Origin: an uncultured Synergistales bacterium
GTDB lineage: Bacteria > Synergistota > Synergistia > Synergistales > Aminobacteriaceae
Direction: 5' to 3'
Assembly (NCBI GenBank): GCA_905233335.1
Contig: CAJOED010000185.1
Coordinates: 1 to 6,121 of the forward strand
DNA length: 6,121 nucleotides
How positions within the stretch are numbered: the first letter of the stretch is position 1; every line of letters begins with the position of its first letter. Of this stretch, positions 1-6,121 are shown piece by piece. The translations under genes and the position numbers were made by a program. Below the pieces are notes generated by a model. It was not told the origin of the DNA, did not search any database, and saw only the letters and a list, made by a program, of their open reading frames with translations.

Positions 1-867
1 GGCGAGACTCTTATCGGCAGTGCATTCGGTATGGCAGGAGGCGGTAAGGGATCTAACCAGGCTTTAGCAGCAGCCAGGCTTAGTGCAACGTCCCACATTA
101 TCGGCTGTGTAGGAAGCGATGATTTCGGGAGGAAACTTAAAGCTGTTCTTACTGAAAACGGCGTGGACTGCTCACATCTTGAGACACGCAGAGAAGCGGC
201 AACAGGAACGGCAGTAATCACTGTAACAGATGAAGGGGAAAGCTCAATAGTAATAACGCAGGGGGCAAATTCACTTTTGGATTCGAGTGCAATAATCAGC
301 GCAAAAAATATTTTCGAGTCATCAGACTGTGCATTGTTCCAGATGGAAAGCCCTGCAAGAACCGTAGTATCAGGATTGAAACTCGCGAGGCAGTCAGGGT
401 GCAGAACGTTCTTATCTGCCGAACCGCCATTCTCGCTCCCTTCTGAAGCGTGGAAAAACATAGACTACCTTATACTCAACGAAAAAGCACTGACCTTTTA
501 CGCCGGGCACAAACAGCCGAAACAAACAACAGAAGCAATGTCGCATGAAATTCTTGAACGCGGCGTGCGTAACCTCGTAGTTACCAGAAGTGCAAAGGGC
601 GGAATGGTGTTCACGAAAGACGGCGGAAATTTCTCGTTCGATGCGTTCAACATCAGGGCAGTAGATCACACCGGGGCGCGTGATGCGTTCTGTGCGGGGT
701 TATGCGTTGCGTTGAGCGAGGGACAGCCCATAGAACGTGCTGCACGTTTTGCGTCGGCATGCGGTGCTCTTGCGTGTACGAAAATGGGTGCTCACCCGTC
801 AATGCCCTGGCGGCATCAAGTCGGAGCGTTACTCGGTGAGGCTTCTGATGACGAGTATGAATTATGA
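1..867 (+). CDS. Ribokinase-like PfkB-family sugar kinase, 5'-truncated, with altered active-site motifs
   Basis: The frame is open from base 1 and begins with GETLIG, a block found about 28 residues into ribokinases, so the start lies outside the window. The ATG at 31 is internal. 288 residues are visible, against about 310 in the family. Seen (numbered from base 1): GGGKGSNQA at 13-21 (sugar-binding PfkB signature), QMES with Glu116 (the Glu that contacts ribose in RbsK), AVDHTGARDAF ending near 230 with the catalytic-base Asp228, and the typical ribokinase C-terminal block GAHPSMPWR. Known role of the family: ATP-dependent 5-phosphorylation of ribose or related sugars in the cytoplasm. Odd: the usual GAGD/AAGD loop reads GARD (Arg227), the NxxE motif reads NEKA (160-163), and the T-x-G of the nucleotide site reads TRS (from 583). 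The fold is clear; substrate and activity are uncertain. It is probably co-transcribed with the antiporter 31 bp downstream. Confidence 0.88.
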   Translation, partial: GETLIGSAFGMAGGGKGSNQALAAARLSATSHIIGCVGSDDFGRKLKAVLTENGVDCSHLETRREAATGTAVITVTDEGESSIVITQGANSLLDSSAIISAKNIFESSDCALFQMESPARTVVSGLKLARQSGCRTFLSAEPPFSLPSEAWKNIDYLILNEKALTFYAGHKQPKQTTEAMSHEILERGVRNLVVTRSAKGGMVFTKDGGNFSFDAFNIRAVDHTGARDAFCAGLCVALSEGQPIERAARFASACGALACTKMGAHPSMPWRHQVGALLGEASDDEYEL

Positions 868-882
868 GTAATATATATTTTT

Positions 883-890
883 AGGGAGGT
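883..890 (+). promoter_or_regulatory. Strong ribosome binding site that fixes a TTG start
   Basis: AGGGAGGT is a near-perfect Shine-Dalgarno sequence lying 8 bases before the TTG at 899. No ATG or GTG in the same frame lies at a suitable distance, so this site decides the antiporter start. A near-consensus site may make up for the weak start codon. Confidence 0.85.
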
Positions 891-898
891 AATATCTC

Positions 899-2209
899 TT
901 GGAAGGCTACAATTATCTTTTGAGCTTGTGCGTTATTCTGCTGTCAACAAAAATTTTCAGCATACTATCACGGCGCGCGCAGCTTCCCCAAGTTGTCGGT
1001 GCACTGATGGCCGGTTTGTTTTTCGGTCCTGCAGTACTAGGAGCAATCACCACCAAATATTTCGGTTTCGCGTTCTGCCTGCAACCCACCGAATTACTAT
1101 CGCGAATGGCTGAACTCGGCGTAATAGTGATAATGTTCACCGCAGGAATGGAGACGAACTTGGACGAACTCAAAGCGTCGGGCAAAGCAGGTTTCTGGGT
1201 TGCGCTGTCGGGAGTGTTTGTTCCGCTGGCAATGGGAGCGGGCTTGATGTACATTTTCGACGACAAAGCCACGTTTGCTTCTGCTATATTCGTCGGAGCT
1301 GTACTGACTGCTACGTCGGTCTCTATCACCGTAGAAACCCTGAAGGAACTCGGCAAGATGTCAACGAAAGTCGGCAACACGATATTAGCGGCGGCATTGA
1401 TAGACGATATTTTGGGCTTGATATGTCTTACGCTGATTACGGGAATTGCGGGAGAAAGTGTCGATATTACGCTCGTTCTCGTGAAGATTGCGGGCTTCTT
1501 TGTGTTCGTGGGCATAGCAGGTTTCGCGTACTACAACAGCATGGTATGGTCTGACAGAGTGCAGGCGGCGAGAAATTTGCGGCGTTATCCCGTAATGGGC
1601 TTTGCGTTCTGTCTGTTTATGGCATGGGCGGCGGAAGTTGTTTTCGGGATTGCTGACATCATCGGTGCATTTGCGGCGGGAATGATTATCTCGATGTCCC
1701 CGAAAGGACAATACATAGCCAGCAAGTTCGACACAGTAGCATATTTACTTCTGACCCCGATATTTTTCGCGAATATAGGACTTGAAGTTACGCTTCCTCG
1801 TATGTCGATGGAACTCGTAGTCTTCACGATTGCGCTAGTAGCAGTGAGTGTAATCTCGAAACTTGGCGGGTGCGGACTTGGTGCGAAACTGTGCGGGTTT
1901 GACGGTCGGCAGAGCTACCAGATAGGACTCGGCATGGTATGCAGGGGAGAAGTTGCGCTTATTGTTGCGGGTAAAGGTATGGGCATGGGACTAATCAGCG
2001 AGGATTATCTCGGGCCGATAATAATAATGATAATCGTCTGCACAATCATAACGCCTATAGTGCTGAAGGGAGCATTCAAGGGTCAGGAAGATGTTGCAGG
2101 GGATACGACGTTCGAGGATAAATTCATGCTCGGGGAACAGGCCGACGAGATAGAAGAGGATCTTTTCCATCGGAGGTTACTGCTTACGTCAAGAAGCCAG
2201 GAGTGGTAA
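899..2209 (+). CDS. CPA2-family cation:proton (Na+/H+) antiporter
   Basis: 436 residues, starting at TTG, with about 12 hydrophobic segments; an inner-membrane protein that exchanges Na+ or K+ for H+ to control pH and ion balance. Seen: LPQVVGALMAGLFFGP (29-44, the usual second-helix block), ELGVIVIMFTAGMETNL (72-88), TATSVSIT (137-144, the broken-helix region), ALIDDILGL (166-174) with the ion-binding pair Asp169-Asp170, TPIFFANIGLEV (286-297) and RGEVALIVA (349-357). Lys321 in SKLGG lies at about the spacing expected for the helix-10 lysine of NapA; with the Asp pair this suggests an electrogenic exchanger (inference). The C-terminus is only a charged tail of about 45 residues with many acidic positions; there is no TrkA-N/RCK nucleotide-binding domain, which sets it apart from KefB/KefC. 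It lies 31 bp after the kinase, probably in the same transcript, and ends just before a terminator. Family call firm, ion specificity not known. Confidence 0.93.
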   Translation: MEGYNYLLSLCVILLSTKIFSILSRRAQLPQVVGALMAGLFFGPAVLGAITTKYFGFAFCLQPTELLSRMAELGVIVIMFTAGMETNLDELKASGKAGFWVALSGVFVPLAMGAGLMYIFDDKATFASAIFVGAVLTATSVSITVETLKELGKMSTKVGNTILAAALIDDILGLICLTLITGIAGESVDITLVLVKIAGFFVFVGIAGFAYYNSMVWSDRVQAARNLRRYPVMGFAFCLFMAWAAEVVFGIADIIGAFAAGMIISMSPKGQYIASKFDTVAYLLLTPIFFANIGLEVTLPRMSMELVVFTIALVAVSVISKLGGCGLGAKLCGFDGRQSYQIGLGMVCRGEVALIVAGKGMGMGLISEDYLGPIIIMIIVCTIITPIVLKGAFKGQEDVAGDTTFEDKFMLGEQADEIEEDLFHRRLLLTSRSQEW

Positions 2210-2216
2210 TCTTTTC

Positions 2217-2248
2217 AGGGAGTGATACAAAGCTCCCTCATTTTTTTT
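2217..2248 (+). terminator. Rho-independent terminator after the antiporter gene
   Basis: AGGGAG (2217-2222) pairs with CTCCCT (2233-2238), extended by one G-T pair, with an 8-base loop. CA and eight T residues follow (2241-2248). The T-run lies on the + strand side, so it serves the kinase/antiporter transcript. The minus-strand regulator's stop codon (2247-2249) overlaps the end of the T-run. Read on the minus strand the hairpin is followed by GAAAAG, so it would be a poor terminator for the regulator. Confidence 0.8.
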
Positions 2249-3141
2249 ATTCGCCGAGAACATGAAACATAGTATCCTCCAGAGCAGCAGCGGCCTTTGA
2301 GTGATAGCGTCCCGGAGCAAGGCACAATCCCAAGTTTATATTTTCGCCGAGAGATAAGAACTCCGCGTGTGAGTAGTAATTTTTTGCGCAGTAGTACGTG
2401 AACGCAAGCCCGAGTCCCGCCGCACCCATTGATGCCGCAAAGAACGCCGACAGCTTCTCATTGTGCACTCTAGGAATGATGCCGTGTTCCCGGAAAATTC
2501 TTCTGCTTTCCCGTCCCAAAATAGTATCGTAGTCGCTCAACAGGTACTCAAATTCTTTTGTGTCGTCGAGGTCAATATATTTTTTCCCGCCCTTATCACT
2601 TTTTGCGAACTTCATAACGGGGTGCTGTTCGTTAGTAATAATGCATATCTCATCACGCATGAGAAAGCTCACATCATCAGGCTGTAATATTTTCGGCGGC
2701 ATGATGATTAACGCAATGTCTATAGTTCCGTTCTTGAGCATCTGTTCGAGAGCCATAGAGTTTTCCTCAACGACAATAACATGTATGCCGGGATACTTGC
2801 GGCGAAACTCATTCAGCACCGGCGGCATGAGGAACGTCCCGCGAAATGTACTTATGCCCATAATGACCCGTCCGCCTTTGAGTTCGTGAACGTCCTGAAT
2901 CTTGTCGCGCACTCTGTGATACTCTGACAGTTCCCGATAAGCATACGCAATCATGAGCCGTCCTGCTTCTGTAGGCCGCACTCCCGTAGAAGTCCACGAA
3001 TAATTTTGCGTTGAGTTCATGTTCAAGCCTGCTCAAGAACTGGCTCAAGCTCGACTGTGCCATGAAGAGACGTTCTGCTGCCTTTGAGATGCTGCCTTCT
3101 TCAGCAATTGCCGTAATGTAATTCATTTCTCGAATTTCCAT
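2247..3141 (-). pseudogene. LysR-type transcriptional regulator broken by one frameshift
   Basis: Start ATG at 3141-3139 with GGAGGT (3154-3149) upstream at good spacing. The first 49 residues form the LysR winged helix-turn-helix (MEIREMNYITAIAEEGSISK, then AAERLFMAQSSLSQFLSRLE, HELNAKLFV). Near 2994 the homology jumps to the next frame and resumes with TSTGVRPTEAGRLM, the normal continuation of the family, then runs to the stop at 2247 through a periplasmic-binding-like effector domain (GRVIMGISTFRGTFLMPPVL, KNGTIDIALIIMPP). The locus is 895 bp, one base more than a multiple of three. Family alignment expects one residue (usually Arg) between LFV and TS, so loss of two bases is more likely than gain of one; restored length would be about 298 residues, normal for the family. 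Unrepaired, translation stops at 2809 after 110 residues, leaving only the DNA-binding part and a nonsense tail. It is divergent from the DUF6282/carrier operon, its likely target. Mutation or sequencing error cannot be told apart here. Confidence 0.85.
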
Positions 3142-3265
3142 CCGAAAAACCTCCGCAATCGTTTTCAGTGATACATGACATAAAGAATTTTCTGTTTCGG
3201 TGATAGCCGTTCATGAATATAATATACGCATTCCAAGAAAAACAAAACAAGGGGGTAAAAATATA
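3142..3265. promoter_or_regulatory. Divergent control region between the LysR gene and the hydrolase/carrier operon
   Basis: 124 bp without a gene, in the layout where LysR regulators usually bind. Seen: TATAAT at 3218-3223, a perfect -10 for the plus-strand operon, with no good -35 at 17 bp (TTTCGG, 3195-3200), as expected of an activator-dependent promoter. Just upstream is the 8-bp palindrome TTCATGAA (3210-3217). GTGATA occurs at 3168 and 3200, in each case followed by CATGA (directly, or after six bases); a near-dyad ATACATGACAT starts at 3171. These may be operator elements, but none is a clear T-N11-A LysR box. The stretch before the operon start is A-rich. I found no convincing minus-strand promoter. 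Confidence 0.5.
3249..3256 (+). promoter_or_regulatory. Ribosome binding site that sets the DUF6282 gene start
   Basis: AAGGGGGT lies 9 bases before the ATG at 3266. The same frame is open back to a GTG at 3200, but that codon has no Shine-Dalgarno site and precedes the TATAAT element, so the ATG at 3266 is the better start. Confidence 0.75.
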
Positions 3266-4135
3266 ATGGCGGAAGTGTCATTAAATGGAGTATGTGATAT
3301 GCATGTTCACACGAACCCGGACTTGCGATTGAGGGCGTATAACGATTTCGAGCTTGCAGATGCGGCAATAAGAGTCGGGGCGCGGGCAATCGTCATCAAG
3401 TCGCATCAGGGCTTCACGGCGAACAGGGCATATCTCACGAATGAGTACGTTAGGCGCGTTCACGGGGAAAATACCGGCTTCACGATGTACGGTTCTGTTA
3501 CGCTGAATAAGTCGGTCGGCGGTGTGAATCCTTCAGCAGTGGAGACGGCACTCAAGCTCGGTGCAAAAGTTGTCTGGCTTCCGACACAGTCAGCGAAAAA
3601 TCATCTCCGTAAAATGGGCAAAGACCCATCAGACGGTGTTGATATTGTCGTCGGCTGGAAGGTAGTCCCGGAACTGCTCGAAATTTTCCGCATGGTAAGA
3701 GATTATGACGCTGTACTCGGAACTGATCACGTTTCGCCGGAAGAAGCATTTGTTGTCATTGAGGCGGCGCGCAATGCGGGAGTGAAGAAGATTGTGCTCA
3801 CTCATCCTGAATGGTGGATTGTCGGAATGTCCCACGAAGACCAGGTGAAAATCGTGAAGGACTATGATGTTATTCTTGAGAGATGTTATGCGCAGAACAT
3901 GGGCGGCGGAAAGTACAAGTCAAACCTCCCCGACAACCTCGAAATCATCAGGAAGGTCGGCTATAAGAATGTTATGGTAGACACCGACGGAGGACAGACG
4001 GAAAATCCTCACTGGGAGCTTGCACTTGCGGAGTACATAAAGTACTTGTCAGACAACGGAATTAGTGAGGAGCAAATTCACTATATGACGCGCACAATTC
4101 CGTACAGCCTGCTTGGCCTGAAGGAGGGTGAATAA
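3266..4135 (+). CDS. DUF6282 family protein, amidohydrolase-like putative metal-dependent hydrolase
   Basis: 289 residues, cytoplasmic, no signal peptide or membrane segment. Seen: DMHVHTNPDLRLR near the N-terminus with His13 and His15 (the HxH of first-strand metal sites), VIKSHQGFTANRA with Lys45 and His47, GTDHVSPEE (152-160) with His155, LTHPEW with His180, and VDTDGGQTENPH with Asp239 and Asp241. The order and spacing of HxH, later histidines and a final Asp match the amidohydrolase-type TIM barrel. The overall pattern resembles proteins I know as DUF6282, which have no established reaction to my knowledge. Its stop codon lies two bases before the start of a carboxylate carrier, so the two are almost certainly co-translated; an organic acid, lactone or amide substrate brought in by the carrier is an inference. 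A PHP-type phosphoesterase is the main alternative, but the usual PHP motif set is not evident. Confidence 0.82.
   Translation: MAEVSLNGVCDMHVHTNPDLRLRAYNDFELADAAIRVGARAIVIKSHQGFTANRAYLTNEYVRRVHGENTGFTMYGSVTLNKSVGGVNPSAVETALKLGAKVVWLPTQSAKNHLRKMGKDPSDGVDIVVGWKVVPELLEIFRMVRDYDAVLGTDHVSPEEAFVVIEAARNAGVKKIVLTHPEWWIVGMSHEDQVKIVKDYDVILERCYAQNMGGGKYKSNLPDNLEIIRKVGYKNVMVDTDGGQTENPHWELALAEYIKYLSDNGISEEQIHYMTRTIPYSLLGLKEGE
4121..4127 (+). promoter_or_regulatory. Ribosome binding site of the carrier gene inside the upstream coding end
   Basis: AAGGAGG lies within the last codons of the DUF6282 gene, 10 bases before the ATG at 4138. With only two bases between stop and start, this points to translational coupling of the two genes. 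Confidence 0.8.
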
Positions 4136-4137
4136 CT

Positions 4138-5463
4138 ATGACGGGAGCAGCATTGAGTATTGCTATCGTGGTATGTATTGCCCTTGCGATAATTCTCGGC
4201 TACAAGACTGGAATCAACACGGGGCTTTTCTGTATGGTATTCGCATATATTATAGGGTGTTTCGTTATGGGACTGAAGCCCGGCCAAGTAATATCGTTCT
4301 GGCCCGTGAATACTATGTTCGTGATTTTGTCGGTGTCGCTGTTCTATAATTTTGCGGCGATTAACGGCACTCTCGAAAAGCTGTCAGGCTCCCTTCTCTA
4401 CACCTGCCGGAAATTTCCCGGACTGCTTCCGTTCGCGCTGTTTGCTGTTGCGGTGATACTGTCGATAATGGGAGCAACATTCTTTACGGTAATGGCATTC
4501 ATGGCACCGATAACCCTCGCGATATGTGAAGAAGCTCACATGGACAAGCTGACGGGCGGTGTTGCGATTAATGCGGGTGCTCTTGCGGGCGGAAACTTCC
4601 CGACATCGAACTTGGGCGTAATCTTCCGTGGGCTTGCTGACTCTGCATTCGAGGCACACAAAGACCTTCAAGCAGTGGAGAGCTTCAACATGGAAATGAA
4701 GATATTTACGCTTGCGGTGGTGTTCTCGCTGATAATCATTGCGGTGTTCCGTTTCTGCCTTCCGTCGAACTGGCACATAGGGAAGGGCGTAACCTTCAGA
4801 AAACCCGAACCGTTCGACAAAAAACAGCGTCAGACGTTCACATTGATGATTATGATGATGATAGTACTGCTTGCGTTCCCGATAATGAAGAGCATCATGC
4901 CCGGAAACAAAACAATAGCCGCTCTGAACAGCAAAATAGATGTCGGCCTTGTCGGAATAATTTTTGCGGTAATAGCCCTTCTCATGAAGCTGGCACCTCA
5001 AAAGGAAGCAATATCGCGCGTCCCATGGAACACGATAATAATGATTGCGGGTGCGGGAATGCTGATAGCCGTAGCGGTGAAGGCGGGAACTATCGACATG
5101 CTGTCATCGTGGATCGGGTCAAATGTTGCTGTCGGTCTTGTGCCTGTAGCGTTCAGTTTCGTAGCAGCATTCATGAGCTTCTTCTCGTCGACGACGGGCG
5201 TAGTTGCTCCGGCATTGTTCCCGTTAATCCCGGCACTTGCGGCATCTACCGGGCTGAATCCTGAAGCATTGTTTGCGTGTACGGTTTTGGGAGCACAGAG
5301 CAGTGCGATTAGTCCGTTCTCGTCGGGCGGAAGTCTGATAATGGCATCGTGCGGAAAAGAAGACGAGCGTGTGAGCATGTTCAACAGGTTATTGTTCCTG
5401 GCTGTACCAGTGAGCGTAGTTCTGTGTGCGGTGTTCAATTACGTGGTGAGCGTTATTCTGTAG
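4138..5463 (+). CDS. SLC13/MatC-like organic-anion (dicarboxylate) permease
   Basis: 441 residues, mostly hydrophobic, with about 10-12 predicted membrane segments; an inner-membrane secondary carrier. The N-terminal part resembles the MatC N-terminal domain (INTGLFCMVFAYIIG at 26-40, then SVSLFYNFAAINGTLEKL at 65-82, close to the usual LFxIAxxNGTLEKL block). Two polar, Gly/Ser-rich stretches sit at equivalent places in the two halves: GGNFPTSNLG (151-160), and SSTTG (350-354) with SAISPFSSGG (389-398); such pairs form the substrate and Na+ sites in DASS/SLC13-type carriers. A hydrophilic loop (about 210-232) separates the halves. Known relatives carry malonate, succinate or other carboxylates, often with Na+; the actual substrate here is unknown. 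It is second in an operon with the DUF6282 protein and ends just before a strong terminator. Confidence 0.85.
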   Translation: MTGAALSIAIVVCIALAIILGYKTGINTGLFCMVFAYIIGCFVMGLKPGQVISFWPVNTMFVILSVSLFYNFAAINGTLEKLSGSLLYTCRKFPGLLPFALFAVAVILSIMGATFFTVMAFMAPITLAICEEAHMDKLTGGVAINAGALAGGNFPTSNLGVIFRGLADSAFEAHKDLQAVESFNMEMKIFTLAVVFSLIIIAVFRFCLPSNWHIGKGVTFRKPEPFDKKQRQTFTLMIMMMIVLLAFPIMKSIMPGNKTIAALNSKIDVGLVGIIFAVIALLMKLAPQKEAISRVPWNTIIMIAGAGMLIAVAVKAGTIDMLSSWIGSNVAVGLVPVAFSFVAAFMSFFSSTTGVVAPALFPLIPALAASTGLNPEALFACTVLGAQSSAISPFSSGGSLIMASCGKEDERVSMFNRLLFLAVPVSVVLCAVFNYVVSVIL

Positions 5464-5477
5464 TTCTGCTGTACGTG

Positions 5478-5522
5478 AACAGTTCGGCTTCTGTGCACTT
5501 CACAAAGGCCGGGCTGTTTTGT
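5478..5522 (+). terminator. Strong rho-independent terminator after the carrier gene
   Basis: The arm 5478-5495 (AACAGTTCGGCTTCTGTG) pairs with 5501-5518 (CACAAAGGCCGGGCTGTT): 17 of 18 positions pair, three of them as G-T, with one C-A mismatch at 5491/5505 and a 5-base loop. TTTTG follows (5517-5521). It starts 14 bases after the stop codon and should isolate the operon from the glycosyltransferase gene. Confidence 0.88.
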
Positions 5523-5524
5523 TA

Positions 5525-5533
5525 TGCTATACT
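5525..5533 (+). promoter_or_regulatory. Extended -10 promoter for the glycosyltransferase gene
   Basis: TGC-TATACT is a TGn plus a near-consensus -10 hexamer (one mismatch to TATAAT). The -35 position falls inside the terminator arm (AAGGCC) and has no match, so the element would work as an extended -10 promoter. Transcription would start near 5540, giving a leader of about 34 bases that contains AAGGAG (5551-5556). Confidence 0.55.
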
Positions 5534-5573
5534 ATAAAAATTATGTGCGAAAGGAGTATTTATTGTAGCGTTC

Positions 5574-6121
5574 ATGACAGAAAAAAGCGATTTCACATAT
5601 AGTGTCCTGCTCCCTGTATACCATAAAGACAAGCCCGAGTACCTGAAAATTGCGGTTGACAGCATGTTAGCCCAGACGATACCGCCAGAAGAAATATTGA
5701 TAGCTGTTGACGGCCCTATAAATGATGATTTACGCGGAGTGATTGAGGACTACAGAAAGAATTACGGAAAACTTTTCACGGTACATTATTTTGAGACGGG
5801 GCGCGGACTCGGAAGTGTTCTGCGTGATACTCTGCCACTGTGCCGCAACGAGTTCATAGCAAGAATGGATGCTGATGACTACTCAGAGCCTGCGAGAATA
5901 GAGCGTCAGGCCGAAATGTTCAGGAAGTTCCCGGAACTGAAAGTCGTGGGCTGTAATGTTGATGAGTTTGAAGACAACATAACGCAGACGGTAGCACATG
6001 TAGTTATGCCTGAAACATCAAAGGAAATCTCGAATTTTGCACGCCGCAGGAATCCTATACGGCATCCTACAACACTCTTCAAGAAGTCCGAAATTATCGC
6101 GGCCGGAAACTACAAGGCACT
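5574..6121 (+). CDS. Family 2 glycosyltransferase (GT-A fold), 3'-truncated
   Basis: 182 residues are visible and the frame runs off the right edge. The N-terminus TYSVLLPVYHKDKPEYLKIA and AVDSMLAQTIPPEEILIAVDG are typical of GT2 enzymes, with the nucleotide-binding Asp46. RMDADD (97-102) holds the DxD-type metal motif, followed by SEPARIERQ, and HPTTLFKKS (164-172) matches the block seen in AmsE/WcaA-like enzymes of polysaccharide synthesis. Role by family: transfer of a sugar from a nucleotide-sugar onto a glycan or lipid-linked acceptor at the cytoplasmic face of the membrane; donor and acceptor unknown. Start: the ATG at 5574 is the only ATG, GTG or TTG in frame after the stop at 5535, but the Shine-Dalgarno AAGGAG (5551-5556) is 17 bases away. 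An ATT at 5562 would be at normal spacing and would add four residues. It has its own promoter and is not part of the upstream operon. Confidence 0.88.
   Translation, partial: MTEKSDFTYSVLLPVYHKDKPEYLKIAVDSMLAQTIPPEEILIAVDGPINDDLRGVIEDYRKNYGKLFTVHYFETGRGLGSVLRDTLPLCRNEFIARMDADDYSEPARIERQAEMFRKFPELKVVGCNVDEFEDNITQTVAHVVMPETSKEISNFARRRNPIRHPTTLFKKSEIIAAGNYKA

Noticed and set aside
31..33. ATG at 31 as the start of the kinase
   Set aside because: The preceding codons read GETLIGSAFG, a conserved ribokinase block in the same frame, so the gene continues upstream of the window.
868..898. AT-rich gap before the antiporter as a separate promoter
   Set aside because: TA-rich stretches resemble -10 boxes, but no -35 or TGn extension is present and the gap is only 31 bp; read-through from the kinase is simpler.
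913..1515. Minus-strand open frame of 200 codons opposite the antiporter gene
   Set aside because: It is entirely antisense to a well-supported membrane protein gene, shows no recognisable domain, and its Ser/Thr/Pro/Ile-rich composition mirrors the hydrophobic codons of the sense strand.
2247..3026. The C-terminal LysR fragment as an independent gene starting at TTG 3026
   Set aside because: Its first residues are an out-of-frame reading of the upstream helix-turn-helix region, and there is no ribosome binding site; it is the second half of a frameshifted gene.
3200..3265. Upstream GTG start that would lengthen the DUF6282 protein by 22 residues
   Set aside because: There is no Shine-Dalgarno site before it, it would place coding sequence across the TATAAT element, and family homology begins only after the ATG at 3266.
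4384..5001. Minus-strand open frame of 205 codons opposite the carrier gene
   Set aside because: Its His/Arg/Tyr/Glu-rich composition with no domain is typical of an antisense shadow; the plus-strand carrier explains the region.
4998..5438. Minus-strand open frame of 146 codons opposite the end of the carrier gene
   Set aside because: It is an antisense shadow of the carrier with low-complexity Ala/Thr/Asn content and no motif.

Overview
The window holds five protein-coding loci and three short control regions, with almost no unexplained DNA. Codon use is mixed (GC roughly one half by eye), and Shine-Dalgarno sites are strong and purine-rich (AGGGAGGT, AAGGAGG). The gene content, a DUF6282 protein beside a MatC-type carrier plus a CPA2 antiporter, suggests an anaerobic, perhaps gut-associated bacterium. 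Synergistota or a Firmicutes lineage would fit, but this placement is a low-confidence impression and no marker gene is present.

Layout. Positions 1-867 (+) are the 3' part of a ribokinase-type PfkB sugar kinase that enters from outside the window. It is followed after 31 bp by a CPA2-type Na+/H+ antiporter (899-2209, +, TTG start), probably in the same transcript, which ends at a hairpin and T-run at about 2217-2248. On the minus strand, 2247-3141 encodes a LysR-type regulator whose reading frame is broken once, near 2994. A 124-bp divergent region (3142-3265) with a TATAAT element separates it from a two-gene plus-strand operon: a DUF6282 metal-dependent hydrolase-like protein (3266-4135) and a SLC13/MatC-like carboxylate carrier (4138-5463). 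This operon ends at a long hairpin terminator (5478-5522). An extended -10 promoter follows directly and drives a family 2 glycosyltransferase that runs off the right edge (5574-6121).

How the parts may work together. The divergent LysR, putative hydrolase and organic-anion carrier form a classic uptake-and-breakdown module: the carrier imports an organic acid or related compound, the TIM-barrel protein acts on it, and the regulator responds to it. The substrate cannot be read from the sequence. The regulator seems to have lost its frame, so the operon may now be unregulated, or the break may be a sequencing error.

The two most notable points are the LysR frameshift and the ribokinase homologue. 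The kinase keeps the sugar-contacting residues but has changes in three conserved nucleotide, metal or catalytic-loop motifs. No mobile element, CRISPR array, tRNA or rRNA was seen, and there is no clear sign of a wholly new system. The DUF6282/MatC pair is the best candidate for undescribed biochemistry.
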